From the NCBI RefSeq assembly GCF_019492055.1, contig NZ_JAICBX010000001.1, positions 1,364,001 to 1,428,000 of the forward strand: a DNA stretch of 64,000 bases, read 5' to 3'. This document shows, piece after piece, positions 16,978-25,985 of the stretch (the stretch's first letter is position 1; every line of letters begins with the position of its first letter). Position numbers and translations under genes: made by a program. Under the pieces are notes generated by a model. That model had not been told where the DNA came from. It saw nothing but the letters and a program-made list of their open reading frames with translations, and made no database searches. This DNA comes from Flavimaribacter sediminis (GTDB taxonomy: Bacteria; Pseudomonadota; Alphaproteobacteria; Rhizobiales; Rhizobiaceae).

Positions 16978-17757
16978 GTGACATTGCCTGAAATACCTGC
17001 CCTCGAATTCGACGATGTAGGGCAGGTATTCGATACGGCCTCGGGCCAGCTGGAGGCCCTCAGGGGCGTCAGCATGAAAGTGAGCCGCCACGAATTCGTG
17101 GCGGTTCTCGGACCCTCCGGCTGTGGCAAGTCGACCCTGTTGCGCCTGACGTCAGGACTGATTGCGCCGACCTCGGGATCAGTCCGGGTTTTCGGCAAGG
17201 AAGTGGACGGGCCGCGCGATGACGTCGGGATCGTCTTCCAGAAACCGACGCTACTGCCCTGGGCCAATGTCGAGGACAATGTCGTCTTTCCGATCCGCCA
17301 CAAGACGGGGCGCGTCAGGCCCGAACACCGGGAGACCGCGCGAGAACTGTTGCGCAAGGTCGGCCTCGAAGGCTTCGAGAAGCGTCTGCCTTCCGAGCTT
17401 TCCGGCGGCATGCAACAGCGCGTCGGCATTGCGCGCGCCATGCTGCTCAATCCCGATATCCTGCTCATGGACGAACCGTTTTCGGCGCTCGATGCGTTGA
17501 CCCGCGAGGAGATGGGATTCGAACTCCTCGATATCTGGCAGGCGCAGCCCAAAACCGTGATGTTCATCACCCATTCGATTTCGGAAGCGGCGCTGCTGGC
17601 CGACCGGGTGTTGGTGATGAGCGAGCGTCCCGGACATTTCATCGCGGATTTCGAAGTGCCGCTTCCGCGACCACGTAGCGTCGAAACCAGCACGCGCAAG
17701 GAAATGCATGAATTCGCAGCCCAGCTCCGCAGCCTCCTCCTCAAGCGCGCAGCCTGA
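16978..17757 (+). CDS. ABC transporter ATP-binding protein (SsuB/TauB-like)
   Basis: A 259-residue ATPase. The Walker A is GPSGCGKST (about 45-53), the Q-loop is VFQKPTLLPW, the signature is LSGGMQQR, the Walker B is ILLMDEPFSALD, and the switch histidine follows in MFITHSI. These are the marks of the nitrate/sulfonate/taurine importer family. The start is GTG, 2 bases after the binding-protein stop. Its 3' end overlaps the first possible start of the permease. Confidence 0.95.
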   Translation: MTLPEIPALEFDDVGQVFDTASGQLEALRGVSMKVSRHEFVAVLGPSGCGKSTLLRLTSGLIAPTSGSVRVFGKEVDGPRDDVGIVFQKPTLLPWANVEDNVVFPIRHKTGRVRPEHRETARELLRKVGLEGFEKRLPSELSGGMQQRVGIARAMLLNPDILLMDEPFSALDALTREEMGFELLDIWQAQPKTVMFITHSISEAALLADRVLVMSERPGHFIADFEVPLPRPRSVETSTRKEMHEFAAQLRSLLLKRAA

Positions 17758-18550
17758 GAAGAAGCCAGCAGGAAACCCGATGAAAGCGATCCTCGCACTG
17801 CCCATCTTGAGGCCGATTGCGACCTTCGCCGCTATCCTCGTCATATGGGAGCTATCGACGATCGTGTTCGAGATCCCGTCGTTCCTGCTGCCGGCCCCGA
17901 CGCGAATCCTCACCGGATTCGACGCCGTCGAGTTTTCCCGCTGGATCGAGCACATATGGGCGACGCTTCGGGTCGCGCTTTACGGCTATATCACGGCGAT
18001 CGTCATCGCCCTGCCGCTGGCGATCGTGCTGTCGCGGTCCAAGGTCGTGTCGGACTGTCTTTATCCGCTTCTGGTCGTGATCCAGTCGACGCCGGTCGTC
18101 GCCGTCGCGCCCATCATCATCGTCGTGCTCGGATCGGGCGACGCGCCGCGCATCGTGATCACCTTTCTGATCACCTTCTTTCCGCTTGTCGTTTCCATGA
18201 CGACCGGGCTGATGGCGACGCCGCCGGAGCTTATCGAACTGTCGCGCAGCCTTCGCGCGCCGGTCTCGCGTGAGCTGAGCCAGATCCGCATTCCCTATGC
18301 GATTCCCTACATCTTCTCCGGTTTGAAAATCTCCATTACACTGTCGATCATCGGCGCCGTGGTGGCGGAGTTCGTCGCGGCGGAAAAGGGCATCGGGTAT
18401 TTCATCCAGTTCTCGACATCCTATTTCAAGATACCGCAGGCATGGGCCGGACTGTTCCTTCTGGTGCTGATTTCTCTGCTTTTGTTCCAGATCATCTCGG
18501 CGATCCAGAAACAGTTTTTCCCCTGGAGCCTGCCGAAGGATAACAACTGA
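17708..18550 (+). CDS. ABC transporter permease (SsuC/TauC-like)
   Basis: A 280-residue inner-membrane permease with about six helices and the EAA-type coupling loop (ELIELSRSLRAPVSRELSQIRIP). The ATG at 17708 overlaps the ATPase gene by 50 bases but has AAGGAA upstream; an ATG at 17780 with AGGAAA is an equally good start and gives a more usual N-terminus. With the first start, the extra 24 residues are Ser/Ala-rich and cytoplasmic. Partner of the flanking ATPase and binding protein. Confidence 0.9.
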   Translation: MNSQPSSAASSSSAQPEKKPAGNPMKAILALPILRPIATFAAILVIWELSTIVFEIPSFLLPAPTRILTGFDAVEFSRWIEHIWATLRVALYGYITAIVIALPLAIVLSRSKVVSDCLYPLLVVIQSTPVVAVAPIIIVVLGSGDAPRIVITFLITFFPLVVSMTTGLMATPPELIELSRSLRAPVSRELSQIRIPYAIPYIFSGLKISITLSIIGAVVAEFVAAEKGIGYFIQFSTSYFKIPQAWAGLFLLVLISLLLFQIISAIQKQFFPWSLPKDNN

Positions 18551-18680
18551 CGAAAGGAGACCGAAAAAGGCCAAAAGGCCGGCAACGACTGTCAATGGCA
18601 ACGGAGTAGAAGCAGTCAACGTCAAACGACGTGGTCATTGCTCCATAGGAAACACGGGGTTACCCGTATTGGAGAATAAA

Positions 18681-19682
18681 ATGAACACAACTGTATCCGA
18701 AAAGAACTACAGCCTCGACGAGCTGAACAAGGAAACGACGTTCGGCGGCGCAGGCTCGGAAAAAATGCGCGACATTCCCCGCATCGATCTGTCGGATTTC
18801 GACGCCAGAAAGGCCGAAATCGCCGATGCGCTCTGGTCGGCGTCGACCGACATCGGATTTTTCCAGCTCATCAATCACGGCATTCCCCAGGACATGATCG
18901 ACGACGCCTTCGAGGCTTCGGAAGCCTTCTTTTCGCTTCCGGAAGAGGTCAAGGCGCGCTTTCCGCTGTTGTCCGGCACAAACGCCGGCTGGGAATACAA
19001 GGCGCAGGTCCGCCCGTCGACCGGCACTGCGGACCAGAAGGAGTCCTACCAGATCACGCTGCCGCGCATGGCCGAGCTGTGGCCAAGCGAAGCAGAACTG
19101 GCCGGCTTCAAGACGACTATGCTCGCCTTTGAAAGGGCCAACTGGGAACTCGGCATGCGGGTTTTGTCCTGCTTTGCTCTAAAGCTCGGCTTTGTTGAAG
19201 ACTTCTTCACCGAGCGCCACGATCCCGAGTCGCCGGAATACCAAAGCACGCTGCGCCTGCTGCACTATCTCGAACTGGTCAACGCCAAACCGGAGGACTT
19301 CACGTCATTCTGGCGCGCCGGCGCTCATACGGATTTCGACTGCCTGACGCTGTTGCACCAGCGGCCGGGGCAGGGCGGCCTGCAGCTCTGTCCGGGCAAG
19401 GAATCCAGCGAGCTCGCCTGGACGGATGTCCCGCCGCTGCCAGGCGTTGTCACCTGCAATATCGGCGACATGCTGATGCGCTGGAGCGACGACAAGCTGC
19501 AATCGACCCTGCATCGGGTGCGGATGCCGAAGCCGGAGGAGTCGCGCGGATCGCGCTATTCCATGGCCTTCTTCTGTCAGGCCAACAAGGATGCGATCAT
19601 CGAGGGGCCGGAAAAGCACTACGCGCCGATCACGGCGCACGATTACCTCCAGCAACGCATAGCCGCGAACTTCGCGAAGTAG
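18681..19682 (+). CDS. 2-oxoglutarate/Fe(II) oxygenase, isopenicillin N synthase-like
   Basis: A 333-residue non-haem iron oxygenase. The N-terminal DIOX_N part has IDLSDFDA and GFFQLINHGIP; the catalytic jelly roll has the iron ligands H216, D218 (HTDFD) and H278 (STLHRVR), and the 2-oxoglutarate clamp RYS at 292-294. The chemistry is hydroxylation, desaturation or dealkylation of an unknown substrate. An ATG with GGAG 7 bases upstream is used; a TTG four codons earlier is less likely. Following the importer by 130 bases in the same unit, it probably acts on the imported compound. Confidence 0.9.
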   Translation: MNTTVSEKNYSLDELNKETTFGGAGSEKMRDIPRIDLSDFDARKAEIADALWSASTDIGFFQLINHGIPQDMIDDAFEASEAFFSLPEEVKARFPLLSGTNAGWEYKAQVRPSTGTADQKESYQITLPRMAELWPSEAELAGFKTTMLAFERANWELGMRVLSCFALKLGFVEDFFTERHDPESPEYQSTLRLLHYLELVNAKPEDFTSFWRAGAHTDFDCLTLLHQRPGQGGLQLCPGKESSELAWTDVPPLPGVVTCNIGDMLMRWSDDKLQSTLHRVRMPKPEESRGSRYSMAFFCQANKDAIIEGPEKHYAPITAHDYLQQRIAANFAK

Positions 19683-19701
19683 CAAATCCGAAAAATCCAG
19701 T

Positions 19702-19735
19702 CCCGCCTTCTTTTCGAAGGCGGGGCAGTCTTGCT
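19702..19735 (+). terminator. intrinsic terminator after the oxygenase gene
   Basis: A perfect 9-bp stem, CCCGCCTTC/GAAGGCGGG, with a TTTTC loop lies 20 bases after the oxygenase stop. The tail (CAGTCTTGCTTT) is only partly T-rich on this strand. The hairpin can also serve the converging GNAT gene. Confidence 0.8.
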
Positions 19736-20350
19736 TTACCTGGGATCTCGTTTCACGAGCAGCACCCAGTTTTCGCCTTCGCAGTCCCAGCCGTCTTCCT
19801 TGACGATCGGTCGGGCGTCGGTTTCGACGTAGCCGGTCTTCTCGTAAAGGCGTCGCGCGTTGGTATTACCATCTGAAACGATGATGCTCATCGGGCGTCC
19901 ATCGGCCATTCGCTCGGCTTCAGCCAGGAGATGTGTTCCGCACCCCATCCCGCGAAACTCCGGATGGGTCGCCAGCACGTTGACGTACTGCGTGTCCGGA
20001 GCAAGGTTTTCAAGTTCCTGCAGCGGAACGAACATCGCCGGCATCGTATCGTAGTCGATTGGCTCCGGCTTGTCCGGAAGCGGGTAGGTGACCAGGCACG
20101 CCGCGACATCTCCCTCAACTTCAGCGATCACTGCATTCCTGTAAGTGAATGCGCCCTCGATGCGCCGGGCCCGAATGCGGCCGACCTCCCAGGGGTCCAT
20201 GCCGGCCTCCGCGCTCTTTTGCCATACATGATAAGGCATGCCTTCGCCGGCGTAGTTGATCAGGCGAGCCAGATGATCGGCGTCATCCGGCGTCGCTGGC
20301 CTTGTCGGGAATATCTGATCAGTGTGCTTTTGATGCGCTGAATCAGCCAT
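19736..20350 (-). CDS. GNAT family N-acetyltransferase
   Basis: A 204-residue acetyltransferase. The acetyl-CoA site is visible as VNVLATHPEFRGMGCGTHLLAEAE, with the R/Q-x-x-G-x-G/A pattern (RGMGCG), followed by IIVSDGNTNARRLYEKTGYVE, the C-terminal half of the GNAT fold. The acceptor is unknown. Its ATG shares one base with the TGA of the upstream homocysteine methyltransferase gene (TGATG), so translation is coupled. Confidence 0.9.
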   Translation of the reverse strand: MADSAHQKHTDQIFPTRPATPDDADHLARLINYAGEGMPYHVWQKSAEAGMDPWEVGRIRARRIEGAFTYRNAVIAEVEGDVAACLVTYPLPDKPEPIDYDTMPAMFVPLQELENLAPDTQYVNVLATHPEFRGMGCGTHLLAEAERMADGRPMSIIVSDGNTNARRLYEKTGYVETDARPIVKEDGWDCEGENWVLLVKRDPR

Positions 20351-21312
20351 CAGGCGGCCTTTCTGTGCCCGTTACAGGCGTCGTGGATTGCCGCTACATG
20401 GCGGATATCCGTGCCACAGCATCCGCCGAGCACCATGAGATTGGGCAGCATATGCATGAGCTCGTGGTACTCCCGGCCAAGCTCATGCGGGTCGCCGGCG
20501 TCGAGTTCCTCGGCGTTGTCCAGTTCCGCATGGCTCATTTTGGAGGCGTTAGCCCTAAGGCCGCCGATGCGGGACAGCCAGCCTTCTCGATTGTCCACCA
20601 CATCTCTGAAATGGGTCGGATGAGCGCAGTTGATCATGTAATAGGCCGGGTAGTTTCCGGTCTCCCTGTCGGTCTGTTCAATCGCGTCTCCAAGCGACTG
20701 GCCGGTCGGCAACTTTCCGTCGGTCTCAACGGTATAAGCCAGAATGACAGGCATGTCCGCCTTTTTTGCGGCATGCGCTATTCCGAGGGCTTCCTCGACA
20801 TAGTTCATTGTCACGGCCGAGATGACATCGACGCCGGCGTCGGCAAACAGTCCGATTTGCCAGGAGTGGTAGTCACAGGCTTCTTCAACGGACATCATTG
20901 CGGTAGGGCTGTATCCGTCGCCGCGCGGGCCGAGATTGCCACTGATGACGAACGGGGACTCGGCGGTCTCGAACGCATCGCGAATTTCTTCAAGCAGCGT
21001 CACGCTGGCCCGATTGGCCTGCTCCAGTTGCGCGGTGGAATATCCCAGAAGCTTGCCCCAGTCAGGACTTGCCCGCCAGGTCGCGGATTCAAGAACGAAA
21101 CCCATCTTCTGCGCCCGCGCCAGTTCGGCGTAGGGACGATAGTAATTCTTTGTCGCCGCGCGACCTTCATCGGTCTTCAGCACATCGAAGGAGGCGAAAT
21201 GGGGAAGATCCATTCCTTCGAGAAAGATCAATGTCGTCTCCAGGCCTCCATCCGTCAGCATGGTCTTGCCGTTCATTTGCGGCAGGCTGTTTCTGTATTT
21301 TGCATTCAACAT
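20350..21312 (-). CDS. homocysteine S-methyltransferase family protein
   Basis: A 320-residue protein of the BHMT/MmuM family. The zinc-binding cysteines are present: INCAHP (about 228) and GGCCGTD (about 296). The N-terminal LTDGGLETTLIF is the family opening. Members move a methyl group from S-methylmethionine, betaine or a similar donor to homocysteine; the donor cannot be told here. ATG at 21310-21312 with AAGGAG upstream; an open frame continues for 87 codons upstream without a ribosome site. First gene of a two-gene operon with the GNAT enzyme. Confidence 0.9.
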   Translation of the reverse strand: MLNAKYRNSLPQMNGKTMLTDGGLETTLIFLEGMDLPHFASFDVLKTDEGRAATKNYYRPYAELARAQKMGFVLESATWRASPDWGKLLGYSTAQLEQANRASVTLLEEIRDAFETAESPFVISGNLGPRGDGYSPTAMMSVEEACDYHSWQIGLFADAGVDVISAVTMNYVEEALGIAHAAKKADMPVILAYTVETDGKLPTGQSLGDAIEQTDRETGNYPAYYMINCAHPTHFRDVVDNREGWLSRIGGLRANASKMSHAELDNAEELDAGDPHELGREYHELMHMLPNLMVLGGCCGTDIRHVAAIHDACNGHRKAA

Positions 21313-21563
21313 GATTTGGCTCCTTGTTTCGTGGAAGTGATATAGCCGGTGACCTTCCACACGTGCAGTGCGATTACAGTACGGTTTTCCGAGGCTGTAT
21401 TTCCTGTTTGAAAACAATCCTCTGTGAGAATTCGCACCGAACGCCCCAATCAAGCCCATAAAATAACTGCACCAAAGGTACGGAAACTGCTTTGCGCAAC
21501 GCAGGCTTTGACTTCCGCCGCAACACGCTCCATCAAGGCGAGCGTTCAGGAAAGGCGGTTTGC

Positions 21564-22706
21564 ATGCGTTCATCGGTAATCATTTCGGCGCTCGTCGCGG
21601 TGTTGGTGGGGTTTGGTAGCTCTGTCGCGATTATCATCGCGGCGGCGCAGGCCGTGGGCGCAACGGAAGCGCAGACAGCCTCATGGATCGCCGGCGTCTG
21701 CGTTGCGACGATGTTTTCCACCGCAGTTCTCAGCATCCGGTTCCGCATCCCGATCGTCGCCGCCTGGTCGACGCCCGGCGCCGCCATGATTGCGACGACC
21801 ACCGGAATCACCATGCCGGAAGCCGCCGGCGCATTCATCCTCGCCGCTGTGCTGATCCTCGCGACCGCGGCTTTCCGGCCGATCAACGCGATAATCTCCA
21901 AAATTCCGCAGGCCGTCGCGTCCGCCATGCTTGCCGGTGTTCTTTTTGGCTTTGTGGTCGCTGTCTTCATGCACCTGAACGCCATTCCGCAGCTGGTGCT
22001 GCCGATGGTCATCCTGTTCATTGTGGCGCGAATATTCTCGCCCTCCTGGGCTGTGCTGGCGGTGCTGGCGCTTGGGGTGGCGCTGGTCTATGCGCTCGGC
22101 ATGGCCAAGCCTCTGGAAGACCTTCGTCTTTCGACATTCGAGATCATTGTGCCGGAATTCAAGGCCTCAATCCTCATTGGTCTCGGATTGCCTCTCTATC
22201 TGGTCACGATGGCCTCGCAGAATCTGCCGGGATTCGCAGTGTTGCGCTCCGCAGGCTACGATGCGCCGACGCGTTCAATCCTTGCCGTAACGGGATTTGG
22301 GTCGCTCGTAACCGCGCTGATTGGCGCGCACACAACAAACCTCGCCGCAATCACGGCTTCGATCTGCACCGGCGAGGATGCGCATCCGGACAAGGACAAG
22401 AGATGGCTCACCGGTCCGGTCTACGCTGCAGCTTATGGGATGTTGACGTTGATTGGCGCATCGGTAGTGGCCTTGTTCGCCAGCTTCCCGCCTGAGCTTG
22501 TCGCGACGATCGCCGGCATCGCCCTGCTTGGGCCGCTGGTCGGGGCGCTCGGAAACAGTCTGGACAGTCACGGCGACCGTTTCGCGGCGGTCATCACCTT
22601 CGTGGTGACGGCGTCCGGCATGAGCCTTTTCGGCATCGGCGCGGCCTTCTGGGGCCTGCTAGCAGGGATAGCCGTTTATGGTCTGGATCGTCTGCTCAAG
22701 CGATAG
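21564..22706 (+). CDS. BenE-family benzoate/H+ symporter-like transporter
   Basis: A 380-residue membrane protein with about 11-12 hydrophobic helices. The family segments are clear: PIVAAWSTPGAAMIAT near residue 60, MASQNLPGFAVLRSAGY near 215, and GAHTTNLAAITASICTGEDAHPD near 250. BenE-type proteins import benzoate with protons, though many members have other aromatic or purine-like substrates. The ATG at 21564 follows AGGAAAGG. It diverges from the homocysteine methyltransferase operon and converges on the YjbR gene 4 bases away. Confidence 0.9.
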   Translation: MRSSVIISALVAVLVGFGSSVAIIIAAAQAVGATEAQTASWIAGVCVATMFSTAVLSIRFRIPIVAAWSTPGAAMIATTTGITMPEAAGAFILAAVLILATAAFRPINAIISKIPQAVASAMLAGVLFGFVVAVFMHLNAIPQLVLPMVILFIVARIFSPSWAVLAVLALGVALVYALGMAKPLEDLRLSTFEIIVPEFKASILIGLGLPLYLVTMASQNLPGFAVLRSAGYDAPTRSILAVTGFGSLVTALIGAHTTNLAAITASICTGEDAHPDKDKRWLTGPVYAAAYGMLTLIGASVVALFASFPPELVATIAGIALLGPLVGALGNSLDSHGDRFAAVITFVVTASGMSLFGIGAAFWGLLAGIAVYGLDRLLKR

Positions 22707-22709
22707 AAG

Positions 22710-23072
22710 TTATTTGCTCTCGATCCCGAGGGCCTTGCGTTGCGCTCTTGTGAGCTTGGCTGCAACAATGCTGTATGCGGCCTGGATATAGTCTTCGATC
22801 TCGTCATTGGCGAGGGCGTTCGGGTCGCGAATCTGAACCCACTTGGCGCGCGCGAGATATGGCGCTGGAACGACGCTGTCCACTTCGCACAGAAGCGTAT
22901 AAGAGAAATCGCTGCATTTGAAGCTGACGCCGTCTTGCGTATCCGGGCCCCAGTTCGAGCATATAGCGAATATCTTGCCGCCGATTTTCCAGACGGATGC
23001 GCCGCCCCATTGTTCGACGCGAGTCACTGCGGGAAGCGTCGCGCAGAACCGGTCGAACTCTTCGCGTGTCAT
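22710..23072 (-). CDS. MmcQ/YjbR family protein
   Basis: A 120-residue protein of the YjbR fold: FCATLPAVTRVEQWGGASVWKIGGKIFAI at the N-terminus and YLARAKWVQIRD in the middle match the family, which has a CyaY-like/DNA-binding-like structure and no proven function. Its ATG overlaps the stop of the FAD oxidoreductase gene by 4 bases, making it the last gene of the second ABC operon. Confidence 0.85.
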   Translation of the reverse strand: MTREEFDRFCATLPAVTRVEQWGGASVWKIGGKIFAICSNWGPDTQDGVSFKCSDFSYTLLCEVDSVVPAPYLARAKWVQIRDPNALANDEIEDYIQAAYSIVAAKLTRAQRKALGIESK

Positions 23073-24346
23073 AGTAGAGCGCCGCGTTCGGCCAGCGCCT
23101 TGTTTACGGCCTGCGCAGTGGCGGGTTTTGCCGAAGATGCGCTCAGAGCCGCAGCGGTGCCGGCGGCTTCACCGGTGGCGAACGCCGTGCCCATGACCCG
23201 GATCGAGCCATAGGCTCTGCCGTCGGCGCCGATGGTGCGTCCGGCGTACCATAGATTGTCGAGGCCATCGGCCGTAATCGCGTCAAGCGGCACGTGGCAA
23301 TAGCCGGCGCCGCCGACAGAGTGGTAAATAGGCTTGCCGGCCTCGCCATGCAGTTCGATCGGCCAGGCGGCGCGCGCAATCGGAAAGTCGCATGTGCGAC
23401 CGCTGACAACGTCATCGAACGTCATGCGATAGCGCGCCTTGGGATGGCGGCTTTCGCGAATGCCGATCTGCGGCCCGGTCTGCGCCAGATAGGCGTCCTC
23501 GAAGCCGGTGACGTGATCGCGAAGAGCCTTGACGAGCCCGTGCGCCATGACGCGGCCCTGTTGCTCGGCGCGTGTGAAGGAACTGGAGCTCAGATCCTCG
23601 ATCGGCAGGTCCACGGTCAGCCACCAGAAATCATCCGATCCTGGTACGCGCGTATATATGCCGCCGTCGCTGCGATTGATCTTCAGATCGGTCGTCTCGT
23701 TGTATTTTTCCGTCGTCGCGATGATGACCTGCCGGTCGATCCGTGTTCCAGGCGCCAGCCCGCCGATTCTCAGCGGCATGGTGACGGCCTGAAGATGGCC
23801 GTTATCGTCGCCGGTCTGGCACTCGACGCCGGCAAGCAGCGCAAGATTGGCGTCGCCGCTCGCGTCCACGAACGCGTTTGCGATAACGCGCCTGCGTCCG
23901 TCCATCCCGGCGAGCATGACCGATTCCAGGTGGCGCCCGGTGCGGGAAACCGAGGCGACGCGGGTGTGGAGCAGAACGTCGATGCCATGCTCGGCGCAAA
24001 TGCGGTCGAGCGACAGTTTCAGCACTTCCGGATCGAGAAGGATGATCCAGTTGCCGGTGGTCGGAGACCGGTAGGGTTTCGCGTCGAGCCCATGTCGGCG
24101 CAATTCCTCAAGCACCAGTTCGCCAGCGCCTGCGACCGCCTGGATAGGTTCAGGGGCCTGCTGAAAGAAGCCGCAATAGGCGAGCACTTGCGCATTGGTC
24201 GCGGCGCCTCCGAGGAAGCCGTACTTCTCCACGAGACACACCTTGGCGCCCGTGAGGGCCGCCCCGATAGCCGCGCCAACGCCAGCGGCTCCGCCGCCGG
24301 CGACAACCACGTCATAGTCGGGTTGCCAGCTTTCGTCGGAAGACAA
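23069..24346 (-). CDS. FAD-dependent oxidoreductase (PF12831 type)
   Basis: A 425-residue flavoprotein. The N-terminal VVVAGGGAAGVGAAIGAALTG is the FAD-binding Rossmann motif. GFLGGAATNAQVLAYCGF and the late GTAFATGEAAGTAAALS place it in the FAD-dependent oxidoreductase family PF12831, which often acts on imported small molecules. It lacks obvious iron-sulfur cysteines. It follows the permease by 12 bases, so its substrate is probably what the transporter brings in. Confidence 0.9.
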   Translation of the reverse strand: MSSDESWQPDYDVVVAGGGAAGVGAAIGAALTGAKVCLVEKYGFLGGAATNAQVLAYCGFFQQAPEPIQAVAGAGELVLEELRRHGLDAKPYRSPTTGNWIILLDPEVLKLSLDRICAEHGIDVLLHTRVASVSRTGRHLESVMLAGMDGRRRVIANAFVDASGDANLALLAGVECQTGDDNGHLQAVTMPLRIGGLAPGTRIDRQVIIATTEKYNETTDLKINRSDGGIYTRVPGSDDFWWLTVDLPIEDLSSSSFTRAEQQGRVMAHGLVKALRDHVTGFEDAYLAQTGPQIGIRESRHPKARYRMTFDDVVSGRTCDFPIARAAWPIELHGEAGKPIYHSVGGAGYCHVPLDAITADGLDNLWYAGRTIGADGRAYGSIRVMGTAFATGEAAGTAAALSASSAKPATAQAVNKALAERGALL

Positions 24347-24358
24347 TCGATAATACTC

Positions 24359-25198
24359 CTATTTACGCCAGCGCAGGAAATACTGTTCGGCAAGCGAAAT
24401 CAGGTAGCTGACAACCAACCCGAGGATCGAAAGCAGGATGACGCCTGCGATAAGCTGATCGGTGGACATCAGGTTGCCTGCGAGCAGCACGTAGGCGCCT
24501 ATGCCATATTCCGCGCCGATCATTTCTGCCGCCACCAGCAGAATGATCGAAATGGAGGCCGAAATGCGCATGCCGTTGAGAATGGCGGGCAGGGCGCTCG
24601 GGAAGATGATCTTGCGAATGATAGACCATCGCGACAGGTTGAAGCTTTGCCCCATGTTGATCAGCGACCGGTCGACGGCGTCGATCCCGCCATAGGTGGC
24701 GATGACCGTCGGAAAAAAGGATCCGAACAGGATTGTCGCGACCTTTGATCCTTCGCCAATGCCGAACCAGATGATGAACAGCGGAAGCAGCGCGATCTTC
24801 GGTATCGGGAAGATGGCCGCGACAAGCGGCCGCAAAGCCGCGCGCGGATAGGACCAGAGCCCGATCAGCGCGCCGGCGGCGAGACCCAGAATGGTGCCGC
24901 AGGTAAAGCCGATGATGAGCCGGTAGAGAGAAGCGCTGAGATGCTTCCACAGCAGGCCGCTCTGGACGAGATCCTTCAGCGCTTGCAGCACTTCCGACGG
25001 CGACGGCAATACAATCGGCGGAATCAAGCCGAAATGGCTTCCGATTTCCCAGATGACAACGAGGACGAGGAAAACGATCGGCGCGATAAACGCGCGTGGT
25101 TTCGGCGAGAAGCCGCCGCCGCGATAGCGGACTTTCCGGGTTTCGTCATCCTGGGTGGGCGTCACGACATCATCGCGGCGTTGCGCAAGATCAGACAT
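24359..25198 (-). CDS. ABC transporter permease (SsuC/TauC-like)
   Basis: A 279-residue inner-membrane permease with about six helices and a charged N-terminus of about 35 residues. The coupling loop (SLINMGQSFNLSRWSIIRKIIFP) is of the EAA type and the GIGEGSKVATILFGSFFP segment is typical of SsuC/TauC proteins. Its start overlaps the end of the ATPase gene by 8 bases. Confidence 0.95.
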   Translation of the reverse strand: MSDLAQRRDDVVTPTQDDETRKVRYRGGGFSPKPRAFIAPIVFLVLVVIWEIGSHFGLIPPIVLPSPSEVLQALKDLVQSGLLWKHLSASLYRLIIGFTCGTILGLAAGALIGLWSYPRAALRPLVAAIFPIPKIALLPLFIIWFGIGEGSKVATILFGSFFPTVIATYGGIDAVDRSLINMGQSFNLSRWSIIRKIIFPSALPAILNGMRISASISIILLVAAEMIGAEYGIGAYVLLAGNLMSTDQLIAGVILLSILGLVVSYLISLAEQYFLRWRK

Positions 25199-25958
25199 CC
25201 GCCAACTCCCTGTCCGCTGAAAGCGCTTCTTCGCGCATCATTTCCCACAACTGGTCCTGGATCTCGATCAATTCGGGACTGCCATGCTGTCTCTCGCCGA
25301 TTGGAACCGGTATTTCGACGACATTCCTGATAACGCCGGGACGACGCGACAGCACGATGATCTTGTGGCCGAGCGCAACAGCCTCGGCCAGATTGTGCGT
25401 TACATAGCAGGCGGTGAAGGCTTCGCGCTGCCAGAGCGCGACGAAATCGTCCATCAGCAATTCACGTGTCTGGCTGTCGAGCGCCGAAAGCGGTTCGTCC
25501 ATCAGCAGAACCGCCGGGTTCACCGCCAGGGCGCGGGCGATCGCCACACGCTGCTTCATGCCGCCTGAAAGCTGACGCGGATAGGCGTTTGCAAATTCCG
25601 TCAGGCGGGTGCGTTCGAGCACATTTTCAATGCGTTCGCGAACCGCTTCCGCGCCAAGATTGTGTTCTTCGAGGACCAGCGAGATATTGCCCCATGCGGT
25701 GCGCCAGGGCAGCAGCGCGAAATCCTGGAAGATATAGGTCAGAGGGTTGAGACTGTCGGCCGGAGGCTCTCCGATCTGGTAGACGCCTCCGGAAGTCGGC
25801 TGTTCAAGGCCGCCGATCATTCTCAGAAGTGTGGACTTGCCGCACCCGGATGGACCCACGATACAGACGATTTGGCCACTGCGAATCTCCAGACTGATCG
25901 ATTTCAGCACTTCGAGATCGTTGTATTTGTGGCTTAGATTCCTGATTTCGAGGTCCAC
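25191..25958 (-). CDS. ABC transporter ATP-binding protein (SsuB/TauB-like)
   Basis: A 255-residue ATPase with Walker A GPSGCGKST (about 35-43), Q-loop IFQDFALLPW, signature LSGGMKQR, Walker B VLLMDEPLSALD and switch histidine CYVTHNL. It works with the adjacent permease and binding protein as a nitrate/sulfonate/taurine-class importer. The start ATG follows the binding-protein stop by 27 bases. Confidence 0.95.
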   Translation of the reverse strand: MDLEIRNLSHKYNDLEVLKSISLEIRSGQIVCIVGPSGCGKSTLLRMIGGLEQPTSGGVYQIGEPPADSLNPLTYIFQDFALLPWRTAWGNISLVLEEHNLGAEAVRERIENVLERTRLTEFANAYPRQLSGGMKQRVAIARALAVNPAVLLMDEPLSALDSQTRELLMDDFVALWQREAFTACYVTHNLAEAVALGHKIIVLSRRPGVIRNVVEIPVPIGERQHGSPELIEIQDQLWEMMREEALSADRELADV

Positions 25959-25985
25959 GGGCCGGCAAGCTCCCTGTCAGGCTGG

